NCBI GenBank assembly: GCA_003522805.1
Contig: DPIB01000045.1
Span: 1 to 5,603, forward strand
Source: Fervidobacterium sp.
Lineage (GTDB): Bacteria > Thermotogota > Thermotogae > Thermotogales > Fervidobacteriaceae
DNA length: 5,603 nucleotides
Reading direction: 5' to 3'
Both the position numbers and the translations under genes were made by a program. Positions 5,248 to 5,603 of the stretch are shown piece by piece (the stretch's first letter is position 1; each line of letters starts with the position of its first letter). The notes beneath the pieces are model-generated. The model was given only the letters and a program-made list of their open reading frames with translations. It ran no database searches and was not told the origin of the DNA.

Positions 5248-5603
5248 TGATGCACTCCGCTGTTGCTAGTAAATATGCATTAGCACTATACAATGTATCA
5301 AAGACAAATGGAAAGACTGAGACTTACAAAAATCAGCTCAAAGCGCTTAATCAGCTATATGATTCTATATCGATTTTTCTCAACAACCAATCAGTTAGTA
5401 CTGACGTGCGCACCAATTTCGTTATGGAGATCATGAGAGAATTGGATATATCAGTTGATGATGTATTTCGAAGATTTGTCCACCTGTTGATCAGTAACAG
5501 GAGGATAAAATTCATAAAGCAAATTGCATCTTTCTTTGATTACACGATATTGGATGATGCTGGATTGATTCCAGTTGATGTGACCTCTGCCATCGAATTG
5601 ACA
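5247..5603 (+). CDS. atpH: F0F1 ATP synthase subunit delta, 3'-partial
   Basis: The frame opens with ATGATG at 5247, overlapping the atpF stop by one base, and stays open to the end of the window (119 codons; a full delta is about 175-185). Delta joins the peripheral stalk to the top of F1. Visible landmarks are the N-terminal SAVASKYALALYNVSK helix, the helical-bundle continuation, the FVHLLISNRRIKFIKQIASFF segment typical of the centre of delta (about 77-97), and the start of the C-terminal strand region, GLIPVDVTSAIEL. The product lacks membrane segments. Position after atpF is the usual place for atpH. The stop codon and the F1 genes are outside the window. Confidence 0.93.
   Translation, partial: MMHSAVASKYALALYNVSKTNGKTETYKNQLKALNQLYDSISIFLNNQSVSTDVRTNFVMEIMRELDISVDDVFRRFVHLLISNRRIKFIKQIASFFDYTILDDAGLIPVDVTSAIELT

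Overview
The window is an AT-rich bacterial chromosome segment in which every gene reads on the + strand. The proteins are rich in Lys, Glu and Ile. The layout and the sequence style point to an anaerobic, probably thermophilic bacterium of the Thermotogota; a Fervidobacterium- or Thermosipho-like genome is my best guess, inferred from style and not from a database match. The ATP synthase c subunit carries a sodium-type ligand set, which fits an anaerobe.

Region 1 (1-1539). A reading frame open from the left edge to 723 encodes a protein I cannot name with confidence; it faintly resembles the delta subunit (HolA) of the DNA polymerase III clamp loader. After a 147-nt gap comes a RuvX/YqgF-family nuclease with all its core motifs and an unusual C-terminal extension of about 110 residues.

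Region 2 (1540-1754). A complete tRNA-Arg with anticodon CCG and an encoded CCA end is followed by a compact promoter region. That region holds an exact 11-bp tandem repeat carrying two extended -10 elements, bracketed by a 7-bp inverted repeat.

Region 3 (1755-5603). This promoter leads into a tightly packed gene run: an M24B Xaa-Pro aminopeptidase, then atpZ, atpI, atpB (a), atpE (c), atpF (b) and the first 119 codons of atpH (delta), which runs off the right edge. Several genes overlap (pepP/atpZ 4 nt, atpZ/atpI 8 nt, atpF/atpH 1 nt), so cotranscription and translational coupling are likely. AtpZ and AtpI are the small membrane accessory proteins. Subunits a and c form the ion-translocating interface, and b with delta forms the peripheral stalk. 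The F1 genes (alpha, gamma, beta, epsilon) presumably follow outside the window.

I see no mobile element, CRISPR array or clear new defence system. The points most worth a second look are the two-carboxylate c subunit (E37 and E70), the extended RuvX, the duplicated promoter element, and the peptidase gene at the head of the ATP synthase gene run.
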